The notes: generated by a model from the letters alone, not told the origin. A stretch of 64,000 nucleotides of DNA from Plazaster borealis (GCA_021014325.1 JAJGQC010000611.1:284501-348500); one strand, 5' to 3'. Counted from the first letter of the stretch, positions 1 to 11,370 are shown. Program-made: numbers and translations.

Positions 1-88
1 TCAAGACCGGGACTCGAACCCACGCTCTGCTGATCAGAACACCAGAGCTTGAGTCTGGTGCACTTGACCACTCAGCCACAACACGCCA
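1..88 (-). repeat. tRNA-Leu-like SINE head
   Basis: Read on the minus strand, this has a tRNA D-arm (GGCTGAGTGGTCAAG), an anticodon arm whose 7-base loop contains CAA, a long variable arm, and a T-arm with a B-box-like GGGTTCGAGTCCC. It resembles a type II tRNA-Leu. The acceptor stem does not pair well, and a diverged copy occurs at 24,059-24,124 in the segmental duplicate, so I read it as a SINE head or decayed tRNA and not a working tRNA gene. The window edge cuts it. Confidence 0.6.
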
Positions 89-334
89 CCCACATGTTTG
101 GGCTAGTCCATAATGGGAGGGGAATGTCACATTAAGGTCCTGGATGTTTGATTTGATGTAACACCACACGTCCATTCTACATGATCCACTAATTCTACTT
201 CCATTTTGAGTGTCATATTGCTGGACTATATATCGTTTGCCCAAGGTCCGAACATCACAATAACTGTTTACAGCAATTATACTTCTGAACATTTTGACTT
301 AATTTGATCTAGTGTACTAGAGATTTTCTCTTAC

Positions 335-505
335 CTGTCTTGAACAATTTTTGGCCATACTAGACGAGTCATCCAGGGCAAGTAGGATCTGGTACTGTCT
401 CTTACTTGGTTTGGTTCGTTGCAACCAAATCTTATCTTTGCGGAACACACTTGCAATGTACGGGATCACTTTACGCAATTTGATTTACCAGTTTGGAAGT
501 CACCC
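335..505 (-). pseudogene. MDN1: Midasin MIDAS-domain exon, frameshifted copy
   Basis: This is the paralogue of the intact exon at 24,386-24,560. Splice sites are kept: AAG before GGGTGAC at the start and CAG|GTAAG at the end. The translation has RTKPSKRQYQILLALDDSS, the start of the MIDAS (metal-ion-dependent adhesion site) domain of midasin, the AAA ATPase of 60S ribosome assembly. About 25 bases into the exon four bases are missing compared with the other copy, so the frame breaks in the conserved TGK...RKVIPYIAS stretch. The exon is 171 bp where the intact one is 175 bp. I call it a decayed copy; a sequencing error is unlikely to remove four bases. Confidence 0.85.
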
Positions 506-818
506 CTTGGTAAGGAAAAAAAATAAAACAAACTTTTAATGTTTGCCTGTAACATGATCAATTATAAAGGACTGTAATGCTTCAACGTTCTGTGGGAAAA
601 AATTCACAATTTCTAGAGTGAGAATAAAACCTGTCATCCTCTCCTATGACGAGCGGGGTACAATTACAAAAACTGCTTACTGCAGAATTTGTGCTTACAG
701 TCGTCATTCTCTGCTTACAAGGTTAGTGCAAAGTGAAGCAAAGAATGCTTAACTAGAATTGTCAAGTACTCTTGTGCGCTTAAGCACAAATTCCTTTATA
801 ACCTGTAAAATGTACGCA

Positions 819-882
819 CAAAATAGTTAGTGGCCTGATGTTTCGACCCTGGCAGAGTCAGGCCACTAACTACTTTTTGCAT
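819..882. repeat. Collapsed remnant of a foldback element
   Basis: The outer arms AGTTAGTGGCCTGATG and CAGGCCACTAACTA remain. The equivalent locus at 24,880-24,985 has about 50 bp more hairpin between the arms, so this copy appears to have lost the centre of the palindrome. Confidence 0.6.
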
Positions 883-1393
883 TGATACCACAGGTCCTTT
901 TGGTTGGCAAGCAGTTTGCAACAGCTAATTCTATTTTCTCTGTAAAATATACATCAACATGGGATTTTCTGAAACAGTAAGCATAGATTCTTTGCTTATG
1001 GTTAAGCAACACCATGAAACTGGACCAGCTGTTTTGACAAACAGATCAAAAAGCTTGCCTGATGAGGTGCAAGTCATGTTTTTTTTTCATGCAAAATATT
1101 GAGGACTCATCAATGGGCAAAGCTGGAACTAAAAACACTTTATTTAGACACAAATAATGACATCTGTTTTTCTTGCATTCATTTCAATATCACCAAATGG
1201 AGGCTGGAAGGACGAACAGTCTGGCCTCGTTTTGTCAAAGAATCATTAGAACTATCATTGGCATTGTGGGTACAGGGAACCCGCCAAACTTTGGCAAGTG
1301 ACGTCGACTATCTCTCTCATAACATATCAAACTTGTTAATTATCTTCAATGGAAACGGTGAATGTCATTTGAAAACTAGCAACTAGAATCTAC

Positions 1394-1509
1394 CTTAGTT
1401 TGGAGGCTCTTGTAGGTTCCAAGACCAGTCTGAGCTGTTCACAGAGATCCCTGGCTAGACCTGATGTCAATGACTCGTACCGATGCCATGTCTCCTGCGC
1501 TTCTCTCTC
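1394..1509 (-). pseudogene. MDN1: Midasin exon before the MIDAS domain, copy A1
   Basis: This exon of 116 bp has an AG acceptor and an AAG|GTAGAT donor. It reads EREAQETWHRYESLTSG, then LARDLCEQLRLVLEPTRASK, the conserved midasin sequence just before the C-terminal MIDAS domain. The exon itself is open and ends in phase with the next exon (AG + G = Arg). That next exon, at 335-505, is frameshifted, so the copy as a whole is non-functional. The same exon occurs at 6,898-7,013 and 26,024-26,139. Confidence 0.85.
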
Positions 1510-2159
1510 CTTCCGGTCAAATAACAAATAATGGTTTGTCAATAGGGTGACTTGTAATACACAATCAGGCAAGTATCACCACGGCCCAATTGCATTCATC
1601 TACTTACATGAACCACTGGCAAGTTAGCATGTCTTTTACACGCTACTTTATGAAACATAAATTCTGCTAAGCACCGCTCTGTAAGCAGAAAATATCTGCT
1701 TCTGCTTACATGTTTTATGAAATTGCTCACAGGCAAGCTCAGTCATCTAGTGGGTAGATATCTGCTTTTGAAAGCAGAAGGTCCTGGATTTATAATATCA
1801 CAATAATAATAATAATTTGGGAGGCTAATCATCCTTACCTGCAGCTGAAAAGCTGAGCTGCAAAGGATGTGGCTACAAGGCATTCAAGCTGCAGGCACGC
1901 AAGGGTGCATTTGGAAGCCAGCCACATTGACCCATATCTAAGCCAGATATCAAAAGTGTTTGATTTTTCCTGAGGGAAAAAAGATGGAGGGCCCGGAGAA
2001 AAACCCTCGCGGCATAGAAAAAAACCAAAACTTGGAACTAGGATGCTTTTTGTTAGAAAACCAATTTGTCAATCACGCCCAAATGTGTGCGTCTATCATA
2101 ATAGGTTTAATGACAACACAACCGTCAGTTGGACAAAATTCTTAATTTTGTACAAGTAA

Positions 2160-2335
2160 CCGGAAACGGAGGAGAAGTCTTATTCTCAGGTTTTCTTCGC
2201 TATTTTGTTGAATTGATTTTACTTTCATATTGTTAATCACTTAGTATTACATTCCCAACAACATATAAATAATTTTCATAGCCATAAACTGCGTAAATAA
2301 TTGACAAAACAAAATCCCGCCCACTTAAAACTCCA
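2160..2335. repeat. Dispersed AT-rich repeat fragment
   Basis: The words TTTTACTTTCATATTGTT, followed by a CACTTAGTATTACATTC type stretch and ATAATTTTCATAG, recur at 13,350-13,420 and 34,130-34,210. The family is unknown. Confidence 0.5.
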
Positions 2336-2974
2336 TATGGTCGGGACCACAATGGTCCCGGAAGTTCAAATATGAGCGAATGTCTGTTGAGTCCAAGTTA
2401 ACTAAGGTGAGAGGAATTGGCATTTCGATCTATTAGAGTTGAAATCCAAACATTTGCAGAATAACAATTCCAACTGGCTATCGTTTGGCATAGGGCATGT
2501 CTTTAGTGCATCGGAGAACTGTGTGCCTTTCAGCGAGTAAAACCATGTCTGTCATAGAAATACAGTCCAACGGAAATCCAACAAAAGTTTGACATGTGGT
2601 AAAGTCTTACAACTGTTCTCTGATGTTAACAGACTCTCTATGTCTCCAGCTCCATGTTACAGACACAGGCCAATGACACTCATTCATTGTGAAAAGTCCT
2701 TCCAAGGAAACAAAATCTGTCCAGGTATCTTAAAATATAACAGCACATGAAGATCTACTCAGTTTTTAATGTGGAATGAAAAGCTCCAATCCTATGTGTA
2801 TTATAAGAGAGACTGAAAACACTATCCACACATGAGGCACTGGTCTGAGGTGTGATTCAAACCAGGATCCATGGATCCTGGTTTGATAGTGATTGATAGG
2901 ACAAGTCACAACTAGACTAGCCTGATTCCCAACTTCTTATTGTTTATAGACTCACTCTCTCTGTCTGTTTCTAC

Positions 2975-3027
2975 CATGTGTGGAGTACAGTCCTTGCTCT
3001 GCAGTTCCTCTATCTTTTCCTCCAGCT
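2975..3027 (-). other. Possible small coiled-coil exon
   Basis: On the minus strand an acceptor-like CAACAG is followed by an open stretch reading LEEKIEELQSKDCTPHM and a GTAGAA donor. The composition suggests a coiled coil. There is no paralogue in the window and no partner exon in a clear phase, so this is a weak call. Confidence 0.2.
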
Positions 3028-3159
3028 CTGTTGAACCCCAAGCACCTTATGCCATTCTTCATTCCAATGCTGGCTTGCAAAAGACTGACAGTGGAAAGAG
3101 TCTTCTTTCAGCAGAATGGTAGCAAAGAGGTCATAGATGAGCATCCTATGATTGGATTA

Positions 3160-3375
3160 AAAGGTGCTACATTAATTATCAGGCACTGCATATATGGGTC
3201 TCATAATTCAAAACATAGCTCTGCTTATCCTGTTGAAAAGCAAATAATGAGCACTTTGATACGCGCCTAAGGGTGTGATAAGGCACAATATAAGAACCCA
3301 TTATTTTTATTATTACTTTGATTTTGAACTTTTCTGAAATTCTGCAAAAGATCATGCACAACTGGACTAGTGTTT
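3160..3375 (+). repeat. SINE 3' end, truncated
   Basis: It matches the 3' half of the full SINE at 10,340-10,759: AGGTGCTACAT, GGGTCTCATAATTCA, a GCGCC stretch, then an ATTATTATTA tail. The tRNA-derived head is missing. 5' truncation is usual for SINEs. Confidence 0.6.
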
Positions 3376-3624
3376 TTTTATTATTATTATAAATTTGGAA
3401 TGTAATTTCCACATACCCAAAAGCAATTATAAATTTATTGAAATTGTGGATTATTTTGACAAATATATCTATAAATAAGCACTGTAAAAGAGTCTAGTAT
3501 CATGCACTGAGTGCCTGGCTTAGACAAATCTGAACAATCCATATTTGTCAAAACTTGCTGGGATACCAATGTGGTCATGTACACACCACTGTCAAGCATC
3601 AAACTGTCACAAACATCATTAATC

Positions 3625-3738
3625 AATAAGAGGTAACTAAAATAAATAGTAAACTTGCGGGTACAACCATGTGTAAAAACTCTTTTGTGGGAGTGTTGGC
3701 TCTTGAGTTTTTACTATTTATTTTAGTTACCTCTTATT
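3625..3738. repeat. Foldback element with perfect 29-bp arms
   Basis: Left arm 3,625-3,653 and right arm 3,710-3,738 are exact inverted copies, starting AATAAGAGGTAACTAAAATA, around a 56-base loop. This is a short MITE or a snap-back palindrome. No coding potential. Confidence 0.8.
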
Positions 3739-3778
3739 GTCCACACCATGCAAAGCTTCAAACAACACTTATCATTAA

Positions 3779-4893
3779 GGCGCGGTCCAAATAGAAACGG
3801 TTCGGCAACCGTCGAACGATTGCCCCAAACGGTTCATTTTTGAGCTTCAACCGTTTGGGAATCTGAAAGCAACCGTTTCACACCTTGTGCCACCCGTCTT
3901 AAGAAGCACGGTCGGACAAAAGAACTGATACTTGACTGTGGTCTTAGCTAACAAAGGAGCGTCAGCTGGTCTGGACGTCAATGGCTGGCTGCCGATAATC
4001 TGTTACTAATCCGTTACTAATCCGTTACTAATCCTCCACGGCCGTGGATGTCCAGAACAATCTTTGATGTTTAGTGCAATGCCATGATTGTAGCTTTTAT
4101 TTTTCAAGTGAGTGTCGTTTTTAAAATCTCAGAAAATTCTCCTTGGTGATCAAACTCAATATTTATTAATATTAAGCCAACGTTTGTTTTCGTTATTGGT
4201 TTCAACATACTGCTCATGGAAATAGACTGTATTTTCAGAATAGCGCACTATGCATGTCCTTTCTCTATAGCACTATGCACGACGGACATATAATTTTCCG
4301 GCCCGAATCTTCACCTCTTTGGTTTCCAACAGCAGCCGCTTTTTGATTTTCTTCTACGGAACGCACGCACAAGAGTTTCACTACCGCCAAGTAGATAGAT
4401 ACCAAGTTCGTACCCCGCCTAAAACATTGCTGTAAATACGTGCAATTGATCCCAATGTGTCTTCAATGATCGTGATGATGATGGCATTGGTGGTGGCGCT
4501 AGGGTTCATTGCATCAATAAGTCATGATCTCAGGCCATACTTGGTCGTTTTATATGATTTAAAGTATAAGGTTTAAAAATAAATTGCAAGCACTTTGGAA
4601 ATAACCAAACGGAAAACAGTCGTAAAAGGTTTGTGTGTTTTAATTTTGAAATTCATAATATCAGTCAGAGCTCTTTCAACAGGAGCTATAATCCCCAAAC
4701 AATGGACAGTAATCCAATTATAGCCCCTTTTGTTCTGACTCCAGAGGGCCGGGCAAGCTTACCACATTGATAATTTTCCAAACCGTTTGGGAAATGCTGT
4801 TGAACCGTTTCTCTCTTGAACCGTTTGGCAACCGTTCGACGGTTGCCGAACCGTTCGACGGTTGCCGAACCGTTTCTATTTGGACCGCGCGCC
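3779..4893. mobile_element. Non-autonomous TIR transposon, Harbinger-like
   Basis: The ends are long inverted repeats beginning GGCGCGGTCCAAATAGAAAC, continuing with CGGTTCGGCAACCGT. The flanks show TAA on both sides (3,776-3,778 and 4,894-4,896), a 3-bp TWA-type target duplication as in PIF/Harbinger elements. The motifs AACCGTTTGG and CGTTCGACGGTTGCC repeat within the ends. No transposase ORF is present in the 1,115 bp, so it would need proteins supplied in trans. The superfamily rests on the 3-bp duplication and is an inference. Confidence 0.7.
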
Positions 4894-5444
4894 TAACCAA
4901 AGCTACCTGTGATGCATAAAAAACAACTACTGGATGCAGTGTATGGAAAAGTGCCACCCAGTAATGGTGCCCCATAATAGTCACTCGAATTGTCTACAGC
5001 CACAGGCATTAAAGATCAGCTTCAAAACCCTTGTTACACACAGCAATATTTACATGCAACTTGGAGGCAACCAACAGCACAGGGTGCAAAAGAAACCCTT
5101 CAGTATCACAACAGCTAATTTTGTCTTAAAACCTCTAAACACAAAATGTAGAAATGTGGAAGTGGATGCATGTAAATTACCTCATGTGTCATGGTCCCTT
5201 AGCTTCAAATGACTCCGTCTCTGGAATACCTTAGTTTCCTTAGGATGCACAAATCTCAGTTTCACTCCATGTTTTTACATCTGAAGCTGTTACTGCTTCT
5301 TCACTGTCAAATGATCAGCTGACTGCAGCATGATTGTCACAGCCTCACTCTTAGAAACTAAATAATAAGAGCAATATGAGAATTATTATAGACTGTGTAA
5401 GTCTCATGCATATTCCAACATTGCGAAGATTTCTCTTGTTCTTT

Positions 5445-5648
5445 CCTTTGTCCCTGTACTTAACTTCCTCCAAAGGTCGACTTTGTACACAAAATTCCTG
5501 GTGGAACATCCCTCTCATTAGAATTCCCCTGTGGAGACCTTTTGTTGTCGGTCTCCATAAGGTTGCCAATATTCAAACACTGGGACTTGTTCCAAAGTGT
5601 GATTTTGTTTCCTTCACACATGTGAGAACCAAAGGATCCTCAAACTGT
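5445..5648 (-). pseudogene. Unidentified exon, copy A1, with in-frame TGA
   Basis: This is the paralogue of 28,720-28,910. After a TTGAACAG acceptor it reads FEDPLVLTCVKETKSHFGTS, then meets TGA at 5,573-5,575. Past that stop the same frame stays open through a stretch with RGMFHQEFCVQSRPLEEVKY. I do not recognise the family. The stop is shared with the other copy, so it predates the duplication or marks a wrong exon model. Confidence 0.3.
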
Positions 5649-6897
5649 TCAAATACATGCCAAACTTGTACAGTCTAGTATTAATTCTTTACACACTATG
5701 TATTTCTGTATCATCATTGCTTTACTCCAATAGATGGATAATTGTTGCTGATTTTTAGCAAACCTTTTTTAATGAAAATGCAGAAATGATAAAACAACAA
5801 AAGGATGTATAGATTGTCATTGTGTGTTTGTTCAAACCAATCCTTTAGTTTATATTATGCTTCATAAAACCTAAAAATGATGAGAATCAACAAAGCTTGA
5901 GGGACTAGAGAACACCCAGACTTTATGTTCTATAACCCTTGTTCATTGTAACCAAAGCAAAACATTGTTTCAACAATTCAAATTTACTGAGAATGCACAA
6001 GTATTCTAGAGTGTTAATAAAATTGTACCTGCACAAAAAGCTTGCCTGATGAGGCGCAAGTCATGTTCTTTTTTTTTTCATGCAAAATATTGAGGACTCA
6101 TCAATCACCAAAACTGGAACTAAAAATACTTAATTTAGACACAACCGATGACTTCCATGGGTGATCTGTTTTCCTTGTATTCATTTCAATGTAATCAAAT
6201 GGAGGCTGGAAGGACAAACAGTCTGGCCACTTCTTGTAAAATAATCATTAGAACTATCATTGGCATTGTGGGTACAGGGAACCCGCCAAACTTGGGCAAG
6301 TCACGTCAACTATCTCTCTCATAACTTATTCACTAATTCGACCCTCAACCATGAATAAATTATTTTCTATCACGCCATCCCGCTCCCCCCCCCCAACCTG
6401 CAATAAAAAACATGTTAATGCAATGACCATGGCTAACTTCGGCGACGAGCCACGGGTGGGACAGGACCAGCATGTAGAAGCAGGAGGTCTTTATCTCAGT
6501 AGATATAACACTATTTGAACATACCTGAGTTTGATTTATCAACCTTTCTTCTGCTTTTTTACTTACTTTTGCCACGTAGGCTTATTTTCAATCTTTTTTG
6601 ATTGGTTCTTTGGCAAGGTCCTGCCTGATGCATACCGGGAACTATCTGGAAATTGTTCAATAAAGATTTAACTACAATTTAACATAAGTAAATAAATGAT
6701 ACGTCCGTCGAAGCTGCGCTGAAAACGATCAATGAAAGGCACACCCCTAGCTGTGTGCACTCAACCTGTTACTCTTGCATAATATGCAAATGCTGTCACG
6801 CTTCTTGGCTACCAGTAGAAAATGTAAATATCATACTTGTCAACTATTTTCAATGGAAACTGTTAATGTCATTTGTAAACTAGCAACTAGAATCTAC

Positions 6898-7013
6898 CTT
6901 AGTTTGGAGGCTCTTGTAGGTTCCAAGACCAGTCTGAGCTGTTCACAGAGATCCCTGGCTAGACCTGATGTCAATGACTCGTACCGATGCCATGTCTCCT
7001 GCGCTTCTCTCTC
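6898..7013 (-). pseudogene. MDN1: Midasin exon before the MIDAS domain, copy A2
   Basis: The 116-bp exon has the same splice sites as at 1,394-1,509 and an open frame with QETWHRYESLTSGLARDL. No MIDAS exon follows in this block, because the duplication junction at 6,036 falls before it. The upstream exon at 8,036-8,207 is frameshifted. It is therefore an isolated, non-functional copy. Confidence 0.85.
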
Positions 7014-8035
7014 CTTCCGGTCAAATAACAAACAATGGTTTGTCAATAGGGTGACTTGTAATATACAATCAAGCAAGTATCACCACGGCCCAATTGCATT
7101 CATCTACTTACATGAACCACTGGCAAGTTAGCATGTCTTTTACACGCTACTTTATGAAACATAAATTCTGCTAAGCACCGTTCTGTAAGCAGAAAATATC
7201 TGCTTACATGTTTTATGAAATTGCTCAAAAGGAAACTCAGCCATCTAGTGTGTAGATATCTGCTTTTGAAAGCAGAAGGTCCTGGATTTATAATATCACA
7301 ATAATAATAATCATTTGGGAGGCTAATCATCCTTACCTGCAGCTGAAAAGCTGAGCTGCAAAGGATGTGGCTACAAGGCATTCAAGCTGCAGGCACGCAA
7401 GGGTGCATTTGGAAGCCAGCCACATTGACCCATATCTAAGCCAGATATCAAAAGTGTTTGATTTTTCCTGAGGGAAGAAAACTGGAGGGCCCGGAGAAAA
7501 ACCCTTGTGGCATAGAAAAAACCAATGCCCAACTCTACTCAGTAATGACCTTAGCCGGGAATCAAACCAGGGTCACATTGGCGAGGCAAGCAGCGCACTA
7601 GCTAGCCACCCATGCCACAATTTTTGTCACAGGCAAGCTGGGTCATCTAGCGGGGTTAGAAATCTGCTCTTGAAAGCAGAATGTCCTACGACAACGGCTT
7701 TGGCTCGATCAGCGCATCACTTGAAGCATAAGCTGTCCTTAGCAACAGCAGTAGCTAAGTTGTAGCCAATTATTCAGACTAGTTTATAGCCCCATGTTTG
7801 GAAAAATCACAGCACAAACTTCACACGATGTGCAGCCCGATGCATGGTTCCATTTTCTTGGTGCAACAAATGTGTATTGTTTTGACACAAAAACGAAGAC
7901 TAGAATTCACAGCACGATCGAGAAATAAGGGAGCCACAAAAAACAAAAAAAAGAAATGGGGAAATAAAAAACGCAAATACCTGTGTAAACGTGGACATTT
8001 CACATGCCTGAAATCAATGGCTATACTTAATTTAC

Positions 8036-8207
8036 CTCCTCGGCTGTTCCCTGTTTCTGACTGAGCATGCTCAGTTGCTGTTCCATCTCCAGGCGTAATG
8101 CTTCCAGCTCCTCAATGTTCATAAATGACTGTGGCATTGCATCATGGGATAGCAGGTCAAAGGTTGTGTGAATAGTGAACCCTGCATCTTACTGATGTCA
8201 CTCACAT
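8036..8207 (-). pseudogene. MDN1: Midasin linker exon, frameshifted copy
   Basis: This is the paralogue of the intact 173-bp exon at 27,163-27,335. It keeps an ACAG acceptor and a GAG|GTAAAT donor and the downstream frame MNIEELEALRLEMEQQLSML. One base is missing early in the exon (TTCACTATT where the other copy has TTCAACTATT), so the start and end of the exon are out of frame with each other. The family role is the linker before the MIDAS domain of midasin. Confidence 0.8.
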
Positions 8208-8330
8208 CTGTTATAAAATATCAAAGTTGTATTCTGACGTTATATACAGATGTTGGGTGAATGTTCTTTCAAAACGTTACCTGATGGTTGTGGTTTTATC
8301 ACGTTACTTGACAACATCAATACAACGTTA

Positions 8331-9310
8331 GGGAGCGTCTCAAAAGTCGGATTGTTTGGAACGTCCAAATGAGAACACATCACCGTCCCGCCGGGCATAC
8401 TCCGTGTCCCTGCTGGATCGCGGGCATATCCCCATTTGGACATTCCACCGCGGCGCTGCTCCCGCATGTTCCCAGGCAAGAAATCTACGCATTCCCATTG
8501 GGACGGTTGCACGGTTTTACCCATTTGGGAACTCGGCCTGTATGCGAACGTGTAATTTCTAACAAAATGGCGTCTCGCTGGTGAATCCCAGTAAGTGATG
8601 TTATCCCTTTGATAAAAAGTTAACGCTATGAATACACAACAATCTTTTTGAAGAGGGATCAGGATTTACGTTTGTAGTTGGATGCAAAACATGAGGTTTA
8701 TTTTGATTTTAAGGGTAGTCTTTGGAAGAAAGGTTTAAGTCGGACATGCAACGACGATATGTCTATAAAAACTGATTACCCAGACTTAAAATGCATGATT
8801 ATCCAGACTTAGGAACAAATTTAAAACAATCTCAGTCATTAGTCACCACTTATAACTGCAGATTAAAATGACACTACATCTATGAAGTGTGGAAATTATG
8901 TAAAATATAAATATCCTCCTATTGTACTCTGAAATAACGTTCATTAAAGGTAGAGGAATTGAGGAAATAGCGGCGAGTCATGTAGTAACGGAACATTGTC
9001 AACTTTATTATTCTAACAAAATTGACAACATCTTTAAAAGTAGTCGAATTGTTTCAGACTGGTTACAAATATTTATTTATGAACCTACCTTGCCTTCTAT
9101 TGTTGTTTGTTTACTCTTTGAAGTCAACGCAACTCCGGCAATGGAGCGCAAACACAAACATGCACGCAATCGGGCACAAAGCAGACAATGTGCGAATGTT
9201 CCCAATTGGGAACGTTCCCATGGGAATGGTCAAAATATCATGCCGTGTCCCAACGGGCATGCCGAAAAAGGAACGTTCAAATGGGAACGTTCCATTTTGA
9301 CGACGCTCCC
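8331..9310. mobile_element. Non-autonomous Harbinger-like element with empty site
   Basis: The inverted ends are GGGAGCGTC and GACGCTCCC, with TTA on both sides (8,328-8,330 and 9,311-9,313). The matching place in copy 2, near 27,440, reads ACGTTATGAC without the insert, which gives a direct empty site. Subterminal regions are rich in GGGAACGTTCCC-type words. No transposase is seen in the 980 bp. A 3-bp TTA duplication fits PIF/Harbinger. Confidence 0.8.
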
Positions 9311-10339
9311 TTAATGACTATGTATCTTCACAACGTCTTAATAAAAGTCGCGTTAACTTTTTTTGGCAATGTTGCCTGAATGTTTTGTCAGGTTACTTGG
9401 GAACGTTATGACAACCTAAATATCACATATACAAATTAGTAAATTAGGCTAAGAAGTTGTAAAATACCTACAAAATATTTCAAGAAATTTGCCAAATGTA
9501 TGAACTGGGTATACTAATTTCTTTATTTATTTGTCTAAACTATCAGAGGATTTAGTGATAATTTAAATATAGTAACTCAACATGTAATTTTACTTAAAAT
9601 GTTATTAAAATTGAATTTTTTTTCCATGATACAACCATGACTGCCAAAGTCATAACGTTATTATAAAATGTCAAAACGCAACGTCCTCTAGTCGTTGACA
9701 AAACTCCACACTTTTCAAATAACGTCTTAGCGACGTCGAGTGGACGTTATTTTGTTTGCTAGGCATGTTGAGGTGAAATAGTGCCACCTAGTAATGGTGC
9801 CCCATAATAGTCACTCAGACATGTCTACATGCCACAGGCATTAAAGATCAGCTTCAAAACCCTTGTCGCACAGAGCAATATTTAAAGGTAACTTGGAGGC
9901 AACCAACAACAAAGTGTATAAAAGAAACCCTTCAGTATCGCAGCAGATAATTTTGTCTCATAGTCTTTAAAAACAAAATGTCGGACAGAAATGTGAATGT
10001 ACTGCCTGGAAGTGGATGCATGTAAATTACCTCATGTGTCATGGTCCCTTAGCTTCAAACGACTCCGTCTCTAGAATAACTTAGTTTCCTTAGGATGCAC
10101 AAATCTCAGTCTCACTCCATGTTTTACATCTGAAGCTGTTACTGCTTCTCCACCGTCAAATGATCAGCTGACAGCAGCATGATCGTCATAGCAACACTCT
10201 TAGCAACTAAACAATAAGAACAATATGGGAATTATTATAGACTGTGTAAGTCTCATGCATTTTCCAACATTGTGAAGATTTCTTTTGTTCTTTCTTTTTT
10301 TTCTTTGGTCTAGTTCATGCTCCAGCAGTGACATCATCT

Positions 10340-10759
10340 TGTGGAAGTGTCGTGGCCGAGCGGTTAAGAGCACCGAATTCAAACTCTGGTGTTTCTGATC
10401 AGCAGAGTGTGGGTTCGAATCCCCAGCCGTGACACTTGTGTCCTTAAGCAAGACACTTAACCATTGCTTCGTCCTTCGGATGGGACGTAAAGCCGTTGGT
10501 CCCGTGTATTGTGTAATGCACGTAGAACCCAGTGCACTTATCGAAAAGAGAAGGGGTTCGCCCCGTTGTTCCTGGTTGTGGCTGCTGAATGCGCCGTAGC
10601 ACCTTGTAAAAAACATTATAAGGTGCTACATAATTGGGTCTCATAATTCATAACTTCAATAACCCATCTTTCTGTTTAAAGTATATATACTAAGCGCCTT
10701 GAGTACCTTGTTTGGTAGATACGTGCGCTATATAAGACTTTGATATTATTATTATTATT
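10340..10759 (+). mobile_element. Full-length tRNA-derived SINE inserted in an exon copy
   Basis: The head (about 10,347-10,437) looks like a type II tRNA: GTGGCCGAGCGGTTAAG is the A-box region and GGTTCGAATCCCC the B box, with CAA in the anticodon loop. A central body follows with CCTTAAGCAAGACACTTAAC, then a tail with AAGCGCCTTGAG, GCGCTATATAAG and an ATT repeat. ATCT flanks both sides (10,336-10,339 and 10,760-10,763). Copy 2 at about 29,548 is uninterrupted, so the insert splits the equivalent of the 36-codon exon at 29,509-29,616. Confidence 0.85.
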
Positions 10760-11002
10760 ATCTGCTTCAGCTTTAGACTCACACACTGGTTTGACACGGA
10801 CAAAATTGCAACAGAAATGATTTCTGTTGAGTCTCTTGAAACCCTCCCAAACAACATATCAAAAAGGTAGAAAAAGGAAGTTGGGGAAAAATTGCTAATA
10901 TGCATAAAATCAAACGGCCTCTTCGCCTCTATTTTCAATAGCTTAAAGGCACCTGGAAATAGTTTTTTAATTTTTTTTTACAGCAGAGTATATGTATATT
11001 AA

Positions 11003-11370
11003 AGGCATCGTACACGTTTGGTAAATACTCAAAATATATATTAGCATGAAAACTGACTTGGTAACAAGTAACAGAGAGCTGTTGATAGTATAAAACATTG
11101 TGAGAAACGACTCCCTCTGAAGTAACGTAGTTTTTGAGAAAGAGGTAATTTCTCACTAAAATAATAAAGGACTTCTAGCTAGAAGCCTTTTATTCCTATC
11201 TGAAACCACACAAATTTGTACAACAAGGGTGTTTTTTCTTTCATCATTTTCTTGCAACTTCGGTGACCAATTGAGCCCAAATTTTCACAGGCTTGTTATA
11301 TTATGCATTTGTTGGGATACACCAAGTGAGAACACTGGTCTTTGACAATTACCAAACATGTACGATGCCT
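11003..11370. mobile_element. piggyBac-like palindromic MITE
   Basis: The ends are inverted: AGGCATCGTACACGTTTGGT and its near complement. TTAA flanks both sides, the target choice of piggyBac elements. The centre is a palindrome around CTTCTAGCTAGAAG. Relatives lie at 31,791-32,158, 34,330-34,520 (half) and 35,125-35,488. No coding capacity. Confidence 0.75.

Larger units (their letters stand above)
1970..3624. other. Copy-1-specific spacer, no gene recognised
   Basis: This stretch is not found in the other duplicate. It contains a dispersed repeat near 2,160-2,335 related to 13,318-13,440 and 34,080-34,230, and a SINE 3' end near 3,160-3,375. Nothing else is recognisable apart from one weak exon-like stretch at 2,975-3,027. 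Confidence 0.6.
1..6036. repeat. Segmental duplication, copy 1 first block
   Basis: This stretch matches 24,059-29,325 in the same orientation and order: tRNA-like head, MDN1 MIDAS exon, MDN1 second exon, and the unidentified exons near 5,000-5,650. The internal part 1,970-4,930 does not match the other copy; it holds unrelated sequence, including a TIR transposon at 3,779. The block ends near 6,036, where the sequence jumps from the equivalent of 29,325 back to the equivalent of 25,153, which marks a tandem duplication junction. Confidence 0.85.
6036..10785. repeat. Segmental duplication, copy 1 second block
   Basis: This repeats the equivalent of 25,153-28,712, then jumps to the equivalents of 29,517-29,578 and 31,575. 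It therefore lacks the MIDAS exon and about 0.8 kb plus 2.0 kb present in copy 2. Two insertions absent from copy 2 are a TIR element (8,331-9,310) and a SINE (10,340-10,759). Confidence 0.85.

Noticed and set aside
1..88. Functional tRNA-Leu(CAA) gene
   Set aside because: The acceptor stem does not pair properly and the duplicate copy has a changed anticodon loop; it behaves like a repeat head.
6361..6575. Minus-strand ORF near the C-run at 6,385
   Set aside because: The frame is not kept in the duplicate near 25,444-25,635 and has no family pattern.
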